A DNA stretch of 64,000 nt from Legionella_A sp963772805 (GTDB lineage: Bacteria; Pseudomonadota; Gammaproteobacteria; Legionellales; Legionellaceae): positions 74,247-138,246 of the forward strand of contig CAVYYU010000004.1 in assembly GCA_963772805.1 (NCBI GenBank), given 5' to 3'. Made by a program: the position numbers and the translations under genes. Numbering within the stretch: the first letter of the stretch is position 1; every line of letters begins with the position of its first letter. Shown in pieces: positions 25,277-34,812 of the stretch. The notes beneath the pieces were generated by a model. That model searched no databases and was not told the origin of the DNA. It was given only the letters and a program-made list of their open reading frames with translations.

Positions 25277-26105
25277 TCGACTCGGCTGGATTGAAACCCG
25301 TCATCCCTTGTTATCGGTGCGCCAACAGTGCGAAATACTGGATCTAAGCCGTTCCAGTGTTTATTATGCACCACGGCCCAAAGTGTTCAGCGATGAGCAG
25401 CTGGCATTGCTACGCTTGGTCGATGAAATTTACACGAAATACCCGTTTTTTGGTACAAGGCAAATGAGCGATTATATTTCCTTGCATAATCAGCCATGTA
25501 AACGCCATGAGACACGATGGGCCTACGAGCACATGGGGTTACACTCACTTGCACCAGGCCCGCATACGAGTAAACCGCACCCGGAGCATAAGGTATATCC
25601 ATATCTGTTACATGACGTCGAGATTGTACGACCATGTCAGGTTTTCAGCACGGATATAACCTACATTCGGCTGAAACACGGGTTTGTGTATTTAATCGCC
25701 GTCATAGACTGGTACAGCCGTTTTGTGCTGGATTGGCAGCTCAGCATCAATATGGAGGCTGATTTTTGTGTGGAAACGCTTGAGCGAGTATTGGCTCACT
25801 CACGTTGTGATATATTTAACACCGATCAGGGGTCGCAGTTTACAAGCAAGGATTTCACTGATGTTCTTAAAAAGCATCAGATTGATATCAGCATGGACGG
25901 TAAAGGCCGCTGGGCAGACAATATTTTTGTTGAACGTCTATGGCGCTCAACAAAGTATGAATGCATATACCTACAGGAGTGGGAAAACGTAGTCTCAGTA
26001 AGGGATGCGATAAGAGAATACTACCGTTTTTATAATTACGAAAGACCGCACCAAAGTCTTAACGGGCGAACACCCAGCGAGATTCATAGAAAAATATTAC
26101 ACTAA
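25269..26105 (+). CDS. Element B OrfB transposase
   Basis: Identical 278-residue rve-core protein to that at 5677-6513, with GTG start overlapping the OrfA stop. Confidence 0.92.
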   Translation: MDDRLGWIETRHPLLSVRQQCEILDLSRSSVYYAPRPKVFSDEQLALLRLVDEIYTKYPFFGTRQMSDYISLHNQPCKRHETRWAYEHMGLHSLAPGPHTSKPHPEHKVYPYLLHDVEIVRPCQVFSTDITYIRLKHGFVYLIAVIDWYSRFVLDWQLSINMEADFCVETLERVLAHSRCDIFNTDQGSQFTSKDFTDVLKKHQIDISMDGKGRWADNIFVERLWRSTKYECIYLQEWENVVSVRDAIREYYRFYNYERPHQSLNGRTPSEIHRKILH

Positions 26106-26337
26106 ATGGTGCGCTATCGCGCCGTTGTGTGTAATGGGGCTCTGCCCCAAACCCCAGGATATTTGAAGACGTGATTCGAATAAACAGGGTGTAGGATTCG
26201 GGCAACAAAAGCTGCCCGGAATCACGTCACGGTCATCGCCGTCCCCGGCTGTGCCGTGGCTTAATGATAATAGAAATTGAGCGAGAAATTATATCTTAAC
26301 TTTTTGTTAAAATGGTCTAGATTTTGCGCCCGCTATA

Positions 26338-27872
26338 CAAATCAGCTTTTTTTAATCGATAATATTTCAAAAAATATTCAATCTGGTCTATATGATACAC
26401 CAGAATGGTTAAATCAAATGCGTCGGGAAAGAGACCATGCTCGGCTTATTGTGAAAGCTATTCCCCTAATAAGTCAAAGTAGCCTTAATAATCTTAATGT
26501 ATTAAGTGATAGGTTGGAAAAATTATTATCTCATTTTGTTGAGCCCGAAATTAAGAATGAAAACCTTCAGGATATTTTGGGTAATGTAGGAGCAAGTTAT
26601 CAACGATATATGGAACCTCTTTTGACTTATGTGGTTTATTCCTCTCAAACGCGACTGTATAGCAAACCTGTTAAACCCGAGTTGTCTCGTTATGAGCGTA
26701 ATTACAATGGGATTTCTAATTATTATGGAAAGGAAAAAATTGATTCGATTATGATAAAGTTAACAAATGAATTTGTTAACGAAGGAGGGAATGACCTGTA
26801 TTATGCTTTGGCAAATAGTTTTGAAAATGCACCTAGAGTATTTATTGAATGGGCAATATACATATCATGGCCAAAGGAAATGCAATTAAATCCAGAAGGA
26901 CATCAAAAACTTCCTGAATATATTCAGACAATGAGTGCATATTTCCATCAGGGTGCAGAGGAATCCATTCTTAAAGAGTGGAGCAGCATTAAATGGCCAA
27001 TAGGGCTTGAGTATCTGGCTAAGGAGCTAGAAGCTAAAGATGCTGATAGCCAAATAACCATAGATATCATTAAAGCGCGTGCTTTCGCCGAGTTCTGCCA
27101 TAAAACCGCTAGTTATTATTTTGGTTATCATTACGTTGCCAGAGATATAGGAAAGGGACTTTTAGATATTCCATCAGGGTTATTCAATACCTTTGCTCAT
27201 CCCATACAAACATTTATAGGAGTGGGCCGCTTATTTACTTTAAATGGATGGTCTAGTATTGGCATAAGTGCATGGAATCGTCCTTGGCGTTTAGCTGCCA
27301 GCATAACTCCTATGGTCGCAGGAGGCTATTGTGCGATTAATGCTGCATCCACTCCAACAGTACAAGCTGTGAATACAATTAATACAATTCGGAAAGTAAA
27401 ACTCTTACAACATGTAGGAACTCTAATACCCACACTTACCACACCATTAACTACTATTAATGCTCCCCTTGTCAGCGTGCAGTCAGCAGCCATGGTTATA
27501 TCGTCTGCAAGATCAATAGATACAATCAGCACTGTAACTCAAAACACATCGCGATCTGACGCAATGGCATCATCTAATCGAGTTAATATAGAATCGAAGG
27601 AGGAAAAATCAGCTATGGAAAGCACAACTACTAGCGGTTGGGATAAGCTATGGTTTTTGTTATTACCTGATTTGAATCAAGCTAAAACTAGAATGGATTT
27701 TTATAAAATGATAAACGCGCTTCAAGAAGAGCTTGATCGCCCAAGTAATTCATCTAAAACAATTAATTTAACAAAAACCGATCAAAATAGATTTTTTTCT
27801 TCATCAAGTACCATATCATCTGGGTCTGATGGGTCATCTGCATTAGCCAATTCTACAACTTATAGCAAATAG
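26338..27872 (+). CDS. Large uncharacterised Legionella-type protein, 5' end replaced by an IS
   Basis: About 510 residues remain. The first residues read from the IS end (MSEKLYLNFLLKWSRFCARY, from ATG at 26277) are not native; native sequence begins near TNQLFLIDNISKN. The body is helical (QMRRERDHARLIVKAIPLI, LSDRLEKLLSHF) with a weakly hydrophobic region around RPWRLAASITPMVAGGYCAI and a Ser/Thr-rich tail ending SSALANSTTYSK. No enzyme motif is seen. It runs 11 nt ahead of the next gene and looks like one operon with it. The pair resembles Legionella cargo or effector genes, but that is a style judgement only. Confidence 0.6.
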
Positions 27873-27883
27873 GAAGGTTTATA

Positions 27884-28753
27884 ATGTTTAATTTTATTAT
27901 TGAGTTGCCTAAAAATTGGGATGATCAAGAAACATTGCCCAATACCCCTATTGAGGGAGTCAATCTTAATTCGCCTTTAGGCATACTGATAAGTAGCTTG
28001 CAAGGAAATTTTGTACACTCCCTAATGATTAGTAAAAGTAATGTATTACAAGTGTTATATGATCGGCTATTTTCATCAGTTGTATATATGAAAGTAAGAG
28101 AGGACAAAGAGACAAGAGAAGAGTTCTTATTAAGAAACTGTGCAAGTTTAGCCTGCCCAATGAGACTCGTTGGAAAAGAAAAACAACTCTCTAAAAAAGA
28201 ATTCCAAGCTTTATGTGATTCCTTAAAAAAGGCTAATCTGCATTACTTGTCATTACATGTTGATGGCCTTCCTTTTACGGAAGAGGAAGAGCAGGAATTG
28301 ATTGACGTGATCAAAGCAAATCGTTCCATTCAATCGCTAACAATGATTAGAGGAACGAAAGAAATGGCGAATGCAATTAAAGCCATTGAGAGGCCTTCTC
28401 TGGAGCTTGTTGAGATCGGTCTTGTAAATAGAGATACATGGAAATTTGATACCGATGAAACATTCCGCGCCGAAGTAATCCAACAGATCAAAGATGAAAG
28501 AAGCCTAATGAATGCGCAGGCAGAACAGGCCACTATTAACATGCATCTTTTACAGGGCTTTGTTACAGTACTTGGGGCTACTACAGTTGCCACAGCATTT
28601 GTGCTGTTAGGCGCTGCTTCATTAAACCCCGCTGGGGTGGTGTTCGCGGCGTCTGGGACGGTTGCATTAGCTTTGGGTGTACATTCGTTCTTTTCTCGCC
28701 CATCGCAAGAGCCAGAACGATATACACCAACCGAACAAAAATTTTATAGTTAA
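27884..28753 (+). CDS. Uncharacterised protein with LRR-like segment and C-terminal membrane hairpin
   Basis: 289 residues. Residues about 105-165 have a leucine-rich pattern (LKKANLHYLSLHVDGLPFTE, IKANRSIQSLTMIRG) like one or two leucine-rich repeats. Two hydrophobic helices follow (LLQGFVTVLGATTVATAFVLL and VVFAASGTVALALGVHSFF) and a short polar tail. A GGAAGG site precedes the start. Such LRR plus membrane-hairpin layouts occur in Legionella orphan proteins, but no named family is recognised. Confidence 0.65.
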   Translation: MFNFIIELPKNWDDQETLPNTPIEGVNLNSPLGILISSLQGNFVHSLMISKSNVLQVLYDRLFSSVVYMKVREDKETREEFLLRNCASLACPMRLVGKEKQLSKKEFQALCDSLKKANLHYLSLHVDGLPFTEEEEQELIDVIKANRSIQSLTMIRGTKEMANAIKAIERPSLELVEIGLVNRDTWKFDTDETFRAEVIQQIKDERSLMNAQAEQATINMHLLQGFVTVLGATTVATAFVLLGAASLNPAGVVFAASGTVALALGVHSFFSRPSQEPERYTPTEQKFYS

Positions 28754-28759
28754 GCCTAA

Positions 28760-28948
28760 AAAGGCGGGGTATGGGCGTTTATTGATATAGATTTAAGCCA
28801 AATATCTGGAAAAGCAAAACGTATTAATATTACCATGCCAGAACGTGTTTTAAGTCTTATCGACTTATATGCTAAAAGCCATGCAATTAAAAATCGCTCT
28901 TCATTTTTGGCTGATGCAGCACTTAGTTATATGGATAGTCATAAATAG
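28760..28948 (+). pseudogene. hicB: hicB antitoxin remnant
   Basis: The open frame reads GGVWAFIDIDLSQISGKAKR, then INITMPERVLSLIDLYAKSH and ends LADAALSYMDSHK. This is the C-terminal ribbon-helix-helix part of HicB. The N-terminal half and the hicA toxin are missing, and the frame closes just upstream at a TAA. Confidence 0.75.
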
Positions 28949-29085
28949 TACGACTGTAAAAATTTCTTGTTACATATAGAGCGAGGAACACGCTATAGAT
29001 GTTTTCTATTCAATCGGTCATCAAGTAAAATGATATCTTAATTATTAGGGAATTATTGTGCGAAAGTTTTTAAAAAAGCATAAGT

Positions 29086-29150
29086 GGTAATCCCCCCATT
29101 TTTAACCGAAGCTAAAAGTAGAGGTTTAGGCAGCTAGTACCAATTTTTGC
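29086..29150 (-). mobile_element. IS407-like element, copy 2, left piece
   Basis: GGTAATCCCCCC at 29086 begins the same end seen at 2977. The element is split at 29150 by an IS256-family insertion and resumes at 30474. Confidence 0.9.
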
Positions 29151-30473
29151 GGGTCTGTAAAATATTCTGTGTAACTAGCCATTCCATCATTCAGTGACTC
29201 TATCACCGAATTCGATCATAAACCGATTCATAGCTGGCTTCCAGTTGTGAATCGGCATTGTCCATTTCTGAGCAATTCGTTCAATTGCAAGATATAGCAA
29301 TTTAAAGACGGCTTCGTCAGATGGAAACATTCGTTTATTTTTAATTACCTTACGCAAAGTCATATTCAAAGACTCAATTGCATTTGTCGTATATATAGCT
29401 CGGCGAATATCCGCTGGATAATCAAAAAATGGGATGATACGTACCCAGTCTCGGCGCCATGAGGCACTTATCGATGGATACTGATTGTCCCATTTCTCAG
29501 AAAAAGCCTCCAGCGCCATTTCAGCCTCAATGAGTGTTTTGGCACTGTAAATTGTTTTTAAATCAGCAGCAAGAATTTTACGGTCTTTCCAACTGACATA
29601 AGCTAGTGAGTTGCGAATTTTATGGACGATACAGAGCTGTACTTTTGCATGTGGGTATACAGTTTCAATTGCTTCTGGAAAGCCGGTAAGTCCATCTACG
29701 CAAGCAATAAATATCTCATCCAGCCCCCTGTTTTTCATATCTGTCAGGACATTAAGCCAAAATTTAGCGCCTTCATTTTGGCTGATCCACATGCCTAGAA
29801 GCTCTTTGTAGCCATCAGTATTAACACCTAATGCCAAATAAACAGATTTGTTAATAATGCCCTTGTCGGTCTTCACTTTAACGACGAGGCAATCTAAGTA
29901 AACAATAGGAAAACAGCTATCTAATGGTCTGGCTTGCCAGGCTCGTACATCCGCTAATACTGCGTCGGTTACACTGGATATTAATGTCGGCGATAGAGTC
30001 GTTCCATAAATTTCTTCAAGTTCGCTTTGAATATCACGTGTACTCAAACCACGCGCGTAAAATGAGATGATTTTCTCATCAAGCCCATCAAAACGGGTTG
30101 CATATTTAGGAATGATTTCTGGTTCAAATGTGCCAGTCCGGTCACGTGGTATGGAAATTTCCATTTCGCCCTCATTAACCTGAATAGTCTTTTTGCTATA
30201 ACCATTACGACTATTAGGTTTGCGCTCATCAGCTTTAGCATGTTTGTCATAGCCTAAATGATGCGTCAGTTCGCCGGTTAATGCAGCTTCCAAACCTCGC
30301 CGTTTTAGCTGTTTGAAAAACTCTGTGAAGTCTTCTTGGGTTTTACATGTCTTGGCTATGGTCTGAGCTAATTCATCTATATCGTGTGTCATAGTTATTC
30401 TCTATTTCAACGCCTAACTGAAAATAGGCAGATTATATACTATGACTAATTACACAAAATTATTTACAGACCC
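29151..30473 (-). mobile_element. IS256-family element nested in the IS407-like element
   Basis: 1323 bp with imperfect 24-bp inverted repeats beginning GGGTCTGTAAA. The flanking 8-bp repeat ATTTTTGC (29143-29150 and 30474-30481) is a clean target duplication of the IS256 type, so this insertion is the youngest event here. Confidence 0.95.
29187..30392 (-). CDS. IS256-family (Mutator-type) transposase
   Basis: 401 residues, full length for the family. Conserved parts are visible: RNGYSKKTIQVNEGEMEISI and PRDRTGTFEPEIIPK near the start, D in VYLDCLVVKVKTDKG, D in CVDGLTGFPEAIETVYP and E in TTNAIESLNMTLRKV. It appears intact and, with intact ends and target duplication, may still be active. 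Confidence 0.96.
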   Translation of the reverse strand: MTHDIDELAQTIAKTCKTQEDFTEFFKQLKRRGLEAALTGELTHHLGYDKHAKADERKPNSRNGYSKKTIQVNEGEMEISIPRDRTGTFEPEIIPKYATRFDGLDEKIISFYARGLSTRDIQSELEEIYGTTLSPTLISSVTDAVLADVRAWQARPLDSCFPIVYLDCLVVKVKTDKGIINKSVYLALGVNTDGYKELLGMWISQNEGAKFWLNVLTDMKNRGLDEIFIACVDGLTGFPEAIETVYPHAKVQLCIVHKIRNSLAYVSWKDRKILAADLKTIYSAKTLIEAEMALEAFSEKWDNQYPSISASWRRDWVRIIPFFDYPADIRRAIYTTNAIESLNMTLRKVIKNKRMFPSDEAVFKLLYLAIERIAQKWTMPIHNWKPAMNRFMIEFGDRVTE

Positions 30474-30888
30474 ATTTTTGCCTTGGGGGAATTCCTCCAA
30501 TTGCAGTATTTGGTCGTTCATTGTTGTACGTCCAAAGCCATTGTGTCGCATGTAGTTGTACCTCAGCAATACTTTCAAATAAATATTGGCTTAACCAGTC
30601 ATACCTAACTGTGCGGTTATACCGTTCAATATAAGCATTTTGCTGTGGATTTCCTGGTTGGATAAAGACCAACTGTATCTGATTCTTCTCCGCCCATTGT
30701 TCCAGCAATTTACTGATATACTCCGGGCCATTATCACAACGTATCTGCTTTGGCTTTCCACGCCATTCAATGATTTGATTCAGAGCCCGAACAACCCGCT
30801 CTGCCGGCAAAGATAAGTCCACCTCGATGGCAAGGCCTTCGCGATTGAAGTCATCAAGGACATTGAATAAGCGATAGCTACGGCCATC
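30474..30888 (-). pseudogene. IS407-like OrfB fragment
   Basis: C-terminal transposase part (VDLSLPAERVVRALNQIIEW to PPRQKWVC), identical in style to 3017-3400 with a few substitutions (EQWAEKNQ for GQWADKNQ). It ends abruptly at 30888 in front of an IS6-family end. Confidence 0.9.
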
Positions 30889-31013
30889 GACGATAGCCAG
30901 GATAATAATCTCCAGCAGTTTTGTCCAGGTTGCGATTCGTCATGATGGACTCCAGAAATAATGCCTTGGAACATCAGATTAGTTTAGCTGATATTACACA
31001 ACTTGACGGTGCC
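30889..31013 (-). mobile_element. IS6-family right-end fragment
   Basis: It matches the last 125 bp of the IS6-family element at 34813-35673 up to the terminal repeat, which ends ACAACTTGACGGTGCC. No transposase is left apart from its first residues. Confidence 0.9.
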
Positions 31014-31090
31014 AGATGATGTGCTGATCCTTGATGACTTTGGGCTTACATCCATTAATACCGCACAACGACACGCTCTGTTCAACCCGC
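31014..31090 (+). pseudogene. istB fragment (IS21-family helper ATPase)
   Basis: The frame PDDVLILDDFGLTSINTAQR then HALF contains the Walker B motif of IstB. Only about 25 residues remain between two other IS ends. Confidence 0.7.
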
Positions 31091-33194
31091 ATTGCCTCAT
31101 GAAAAAATGAACTATTAGTCAACCGTTGCCTCAAATAAAATCGTACTCTTTAATATTTATGAGAGATTTTGATGGGGGAAAAAATGAGCGCAACAACACG
31201 TAGAGAATTATTAAAACATATTCAACAACGCTACAAAGAAGCTAATTATAGCGATAAAAGTAAAATTCTTAATGAGTTTTGTACGTTAACAAGTTACGGT
31301 CGTAAATATGCGATAAACTTATTTAATTCAGCTGAAACCGACTCTGGCGCTAATAAAACATTAAAACGACAAAACAACAAGAAATATGACGAGGCTCTTC
31401 GACAGGCCCTGCTTACTGTATGGAATGCGGCTAATCAAATATGCTCTAAACGATTAGTCCCCTTCATACCAGATCTTTTGTCTGCCCTTGAACGCTTTGG
31501 ACACGTGTCTTTACCAGAAGATGTCCGGGCTAAATTATTAACCATCAGTCCTGCCACTGTAGATCGCCTATTAGAGACTGAACGAAGAGAGGGTAAAAAA
31601 GGGCTTTGCACTACAACTGCAGGTAGTCTTTTAAAAAAACAAATTAAGATTAGAACTTTTGCTGACTGGGATGATGTTGTTCCTGGATTTTTAGAAGGTG
31701 ATTTGGTTGCCCATTGTGGGTCAAAAACTAATGGTTCTTATCTAAATACACTTGTGGTAACTGATATTGCATCGACATGGACTGAATTTTTCCCCATATT
31801 AGTTAAAGGCGAGATCAACGTCATAGCAGCATTAAAAGTTGCCCAAAAATTATTGCCGTTCGCATTCTTAGGATTAGATACGGATAACGGAAGTGAGTTT
31901 ATTAATTACGCATTGCTTGAGTTTTGCAAGTTAAATGCGATTACTTTTACGCGATCTCGGGCATATAAAAAAAATGACCAAGCCCACGTAGAAGAAAAGA
32001 ACGGATCAATCGTCCGCCGATTAATTGGGTATGATCGATATGAAGGCATAGATGCCTACAATGCATTATCAGAATTATATGCTGTGTTACGCCTTTATGT
32101 TAATTTTTTTCAACCATCATTAAAGTTATTGTCTAAAAAAAGAGATGGTGCAAAAGTGACAAAAAAATATGATAAAGCCAAAACCCCATATCAACGTCTA
32201 ATACTATCTCAACATGTAACTCAAATTGAAAAAGAAAAACTTGAAACACAATACAATAGCTTAGATCCTGTTGATTTACTTAATAATCTAGTAAAACTAC
32301 AAGATAACTTCTGGAGGCATGCTTGGAAGCCAAGCGGTGGAGTTGACGTGATCGAATGTAGCATAGCTGAGACCGTCATTAACGAACTTATTAATTCAAA
32401 AATAAATGATTATCAAGGAGTGGGTGTGGGGAATGATGTGAGTAATTTTGAGGCTCAAAACATGACGGCTCAATCAACGGATAATATAAATACTGATTTA
32501 GCAGATAGCACTAAACAGGCTACTCAACAACCTATCGCTGAGGAGACAACTCCGTCACCCAGTAATGTTAGGCGTTATAGGCGCACAAAAAAACAAAGGA
32601 AAGACCTCGCCCCAAGGACTTGGCTTACGCGTGAAGACGCCTTTGTGAATGAATGGGAAAAAATAAAAGTGCGATTGGAATTAAATTCAGCAATTTCAGC
32701 TAAATTAATTCTTGAAAATCTGGTTGAAAAAAAACCTGATGAATTTAAGATAAGTCAGCTTAGGACATTGCAACGACGGGTATCTAAATGGCAATTGGAA
32801 CAATTAAAAATTCATCAAGAAATGCAATCTAAAAAAAGACACCTTCAAGATGATTCATCCGAGTCATATATATCATTAATTGCTCAAGCCGTATTTGAAT
32901 CTTGTGAAACTATTGTTGAACTAGTGAATTAATATACGTTGACTTTCGCAACTCAGAAGCCCGTCACGGTCATTGCTATTTCCATTCCAATTATATCGTG
33001 ACGTACCCTTACCAGGTATAATAAAGTGGTAGCATGCTGTCCTTACGTTAGTCATTGTTGGTGTAATAATGTCATTTCATCTATGCTCATTCAATGACAA
33101 ACTGTAAACAGTTAATTGATCCTGCTATTGGGGACAAGTATGATTCTTGCTGAGGCAACGATTGGTTAAAAGTATGATTTTTTCATGAGGCAAT
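31091..33194 (+). mobile_element. ISNCY-like element with long inverted ends
   Basis: Left end ATTGCCTCATGAAAAAAT and right end ATTTTTTCATGAGGCAAT are exact inverted copies. A second block CGTTGCCTCA is repeated inside each end. No target duplication is evident. It lies between the istB fragment and an IS6 remnant. Confidence 0.8.
31184..32932 (+). CDS. DDE integrase-core transposase of the ISNCY-like element
   Basis: 582 residues from ATG at 31184, which has GGGGGA 5 nt upstream; TTG 31169 is also open. The N-terminus is a helix-turn-helix (RRELLKHIQQRYKEANYSDK). The rve core shows D in GFLEGDLVAHCG, D in LGLDTDNGSEF and E in AHVEEKNGSIVRRL. The last 150 residues are polar and basic. The gene looks intact. 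Confidence 0.88.
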   Translation: MSATTRRELLKHIQQRYKEANYSDKSKILNEFCTLTSYGRKYAINLFNSAETDSGANKTLKRQNNKKYDEALRQALLTVWNAANQICSKRLVPFIPDLLSALERFGHVSLPEDVRAKLLTISPATVDRLLETERREGKKGLCTTTAGSLLKKQIKIRTFADWDDVVPGFLEGDLVAHCGSKTNGSYLNTLVVTDIASTWTEFFPILVKGEINVIAALKVAQKLLPFAFLGLDTDNGSEFINYALLEFCKLNAITFTRSRAYKKNDQAHVEEKNGSIVRRLIGYDRYEGIDAYNALSELYAVLRLYVNFFQPSLKLLSKKRDGAKVTKKYDKAKTPYQRLILSQHVTQIEKEKLETQYNSLDPVDLLNNLVKLQDNFWRHAWKPSGGVDVIECSIAETVINELINSKINDYQGVGVGNDVSNFEAQNMTAQSTDNINTDLADSTKQATQQPIAEETTPSPSNVRRYRRTKKQRKDLAPRTWLTREDAFVNEWEKIKVRLELNSAISAKLILENLVEKKPDEFKISQLRTLQRRVSKWQLEQLKIHQEMQSKKRHLQDDSSESYISLIAQAVFESCETIVELVN

Positions 33195-33217
33195 ACGAAC
33201 CGGTTAAGATAATTGTC

Positions 33218-33275
33218 GCCTAATACCTTGGAACATCAGATTAGTTTAGCTGATATTACACAACTTGACGGTGCC
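33218..33275 (-). mobile_element. IS6-family end remnant
   Basis: A 58-bp piece of the same IS6 end (CCTTGGAACATCAGATTAG to ACTTGACGGTGCC) with one change, without any transposase sequence. Confidence 0.85.
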
Positions 33276-33285
33276 GGTTACTCGA

Positions 33286-33360
33286 CTAACACGCGTTCTA
33301 TAATTTTCAAAGTTTCTAAACCCATAAGCCCTTCTTTATATCAATTTCATCTTTCGATAA
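33286..33360 (-). mobile_element. ISL3-family 3' fragment
   Basis: ACACGCGTTCTATAATTTTC and the following bases match the end of the ISL3 transposase gene at 4820-4890, with several differences. It is a relic. The rest of 33361-33544 is AT-rich and holds no gene I can see. Confidence 0.75.
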
Positions 33361-33544
33361 ATTTTCGAACTTCGCTCAGTAATCTTGATCTTTCCCATTG
33401 CTTAATGTATATTTCTTGCTCCTCATGGTCTTTAATTATCATTTTTGTATTCGAGCATGTTATAGATACGTGGATAACTCATTAAATTTAATTAGTAATT
33501 TAGTGGTTTTGGTCTCTAATAAAACTAAAAACAGGAATATTTTT

Positions 33545-34105
33545 ATGCAACAGGTGAAAGCAAATTTTGCAAAAATAAGGGCTGCTGTTGAGATTGAGCA
33601 TCAGAGATTAAGCCAATCAAGCTACTCGCTTTGGTCACAAGATAAAGCTTTAAATATAAGGTATGCGTTAAATAGAATAGTTGCACTAATAAACAAAATT
33701 GAGAACCATGTAGAAGAACCTGAAACAATTGTGGCTGTCCTCTTCCCGACAGGAGGTTTAAAAGAAGGCGATTTAGATAAGCGACAATTTAAAAAAGAGT
33801 TATTATCATCAATCGACAAAATTTTGGATTTTAAGTTACATACATGGGTAGAGAGAAAAATTATAACTTACTATGATGCTGCTGATAATGAAAAAGAGAA
33901 CGTTTATCCTGCGCATTGGAAGCAACATGGCTCAATTCGAGAAACTTTGGGTATAGGTAGATTTAATATATTCAGCACTTTATTCATGACATATTATGGA
34001 ACTTTATGGGGCAAGTCCACTGCACTTTCTAATGTTGAAAGTAGGCTAGCCACCAATGAGAATGAACAAAAAAGTGAAGTGGAAATGGAAACTTTATCGG
34101 TATAA
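33545..34105 (+). CDS. Small uncharacterised Legionella-type protein, acidic C-terminus
   Basis: 186 residues from ATG at 33545, chosen because AGGAATATTTTT precedes it; longer upstream starts lie in relic DNA. It begins with a helical region (QQVKANFAKIRAAVEIEHQR, YALNRIVALINKIENH). The C-terminus NENEQKSEVEMETLSV is acidic, like the E-block of Dot/Icm substrates. No family is recognised. It forms an apparent operon with the next gene, 24 nt away. Confidence 0.6.
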   Translation: MQQVKANFAKIRAAVEIEHQRLSQSSYSLWSQDKALNIRYALNRIVALINKIENHVEEPETIVAVLFPTGGLKEGDLDKRQFKKELLSSIDKILDFKLHTWVERKIITYYDAADNEKENVYPAHWKQHGSIRETLGIGRFNIFSTLFMTYYGTLWGKSTALSNVESRLATNENEQKSEVEMETLSV

Positions 34106-34129
34106 CCTGTTAATTTAAGGTGCTTAATT

Positions 34130-34597
34130 ATGAAAAGAAAATTAAATAATTTTTTTGCTTTGGATGCGTTGTATACTGATACATTTAAAAACCATGGTGT
34201 AAATGTACGTTCTGTGGATAAAATCTCATCTGGTTACGACAATTTCAAAGAGTTCAAAGACAATATTAAAGCGCCCATACAAATACCTTTGGTCACTTTA
34301 AGCGCAAATCTAAGAGCAATTATTGGATGCATTGAGAATACGGCTTACCTGATGGTAAACGTTGTTGCTATGGATTTTTCTGATGCATACAATAACGTTA
34401 TCAGTATTTTAAATGATGTGTCTTCTATTCTATATCAGACCTTGCGGGCAGTTTTTGATATAGTCCTAAGCTTGATTGAGTTGCCAGTACGCTCAATGAT
34501 TACGCTGAAAGACTGGATTGAAGCACCTAAGGAAAATATAGCGGAAAACAGTGCGCCTCTTGAGTTTACTGAGCTGCCTACCCAGGTTAACCCTTAA
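34130..34597 (+). CDS. Small uncharacterised helical protein, second gene of a pair
   Basis: 155 residues. The middle is amphipathic to hydrophobic (VTLSANLRAIIGCIENTAYL, ILYQTLRAVFDIVLSLIELP), which could lie on a membrane. An AAGG site precedes the ATG. It ends with an acidic stretch (APLEFTELPTQVNP). The pair may be cargo genes; no known domain is seen. Confidence 0.6.
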   Translation: MKRKLNNFFALDALYTDTFKNHGVNVRSVDKISSGYDNFKEFKDNIKAPIQIPLVTLSANLRAIIGCIENTAYLMVNVVAMDFSDAYNNVISILNDVSSILYQTLRAVFDIVLSLIELPVRSMITLKDWIEAPKENIAENSAPLEFTELPTQVNP

Positions 34598-34612
34598 TCC
34601 TAGTAGGCCAGG

Positions 34613-34663
34613 GGGTCAGGTCTTGCTTTTTGCCTACCAATGGCAAAAAGCAAGACCTGACCC
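34613..34663. repeat. Perfect 22-bp inverted repeat, REP/MITE-like hairpin
   Basis: Arms GGGTCAGGTCTTGCTTTTTG(CC) and its exact complement flank the 7-nt loop TACCAAT. It may also act as a terminator for the gene pair upstream. Similar GGGTCAGGTCTTG palindromes are known as dispersed repeats in gammaproteobacteria. Confidence 0.8.
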
Positions 34664-34689
34664 TGTACGTGTTTGCTTGAAACAGGAAC

Positions 34690-34812
34690 TAAGACACACA
34701 AAAAACAGGTGAATTTTGCTGGAATGAATTAGCAACTCATAACATCCAGTCTGCCAAGAATTTTTATGGAGAACTTTTGGGTTGGGAATTTAGCGACCAT
34801 ATTATGGGTGAT
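34690..34812 (+). pseudogene. VOC/glyoxalase-family gene fragment
   Basis: The frame KTGEFCWNELATHNIQSAKN then FYGELLGWEFSDHIMGDG is the start of a vicinal-oxygen-chelate domain, with the typical H-N-x-x-S-A-K-N-F-Y-G-E-L-L-G-W pattern. It is cut by the IS6-family element at 34813, and its remainder is not found beyond that element. Confidence 0.75.

Larger units (their letters stand above)
24905..26337 (+). mobile_element. IS3-family element B, copy 2
   Basis: Exactly 1433 bp with ends TATAGTGGG and CGCTATA. Flanking triplets are AAC and CAA, so there is no target duplication: element C lies on one side and a truncated orphan gene on the other. This marks an IS-mediated deletion or exchange. 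Confidence 0.93.

Noticed and set aside
26277..26337. Native start of the large orphan protein at 26277
   Set aside because: The first 20 residues are encoded by the right end of element B and recur at 38135 before the kinase fragment, so they are not native.
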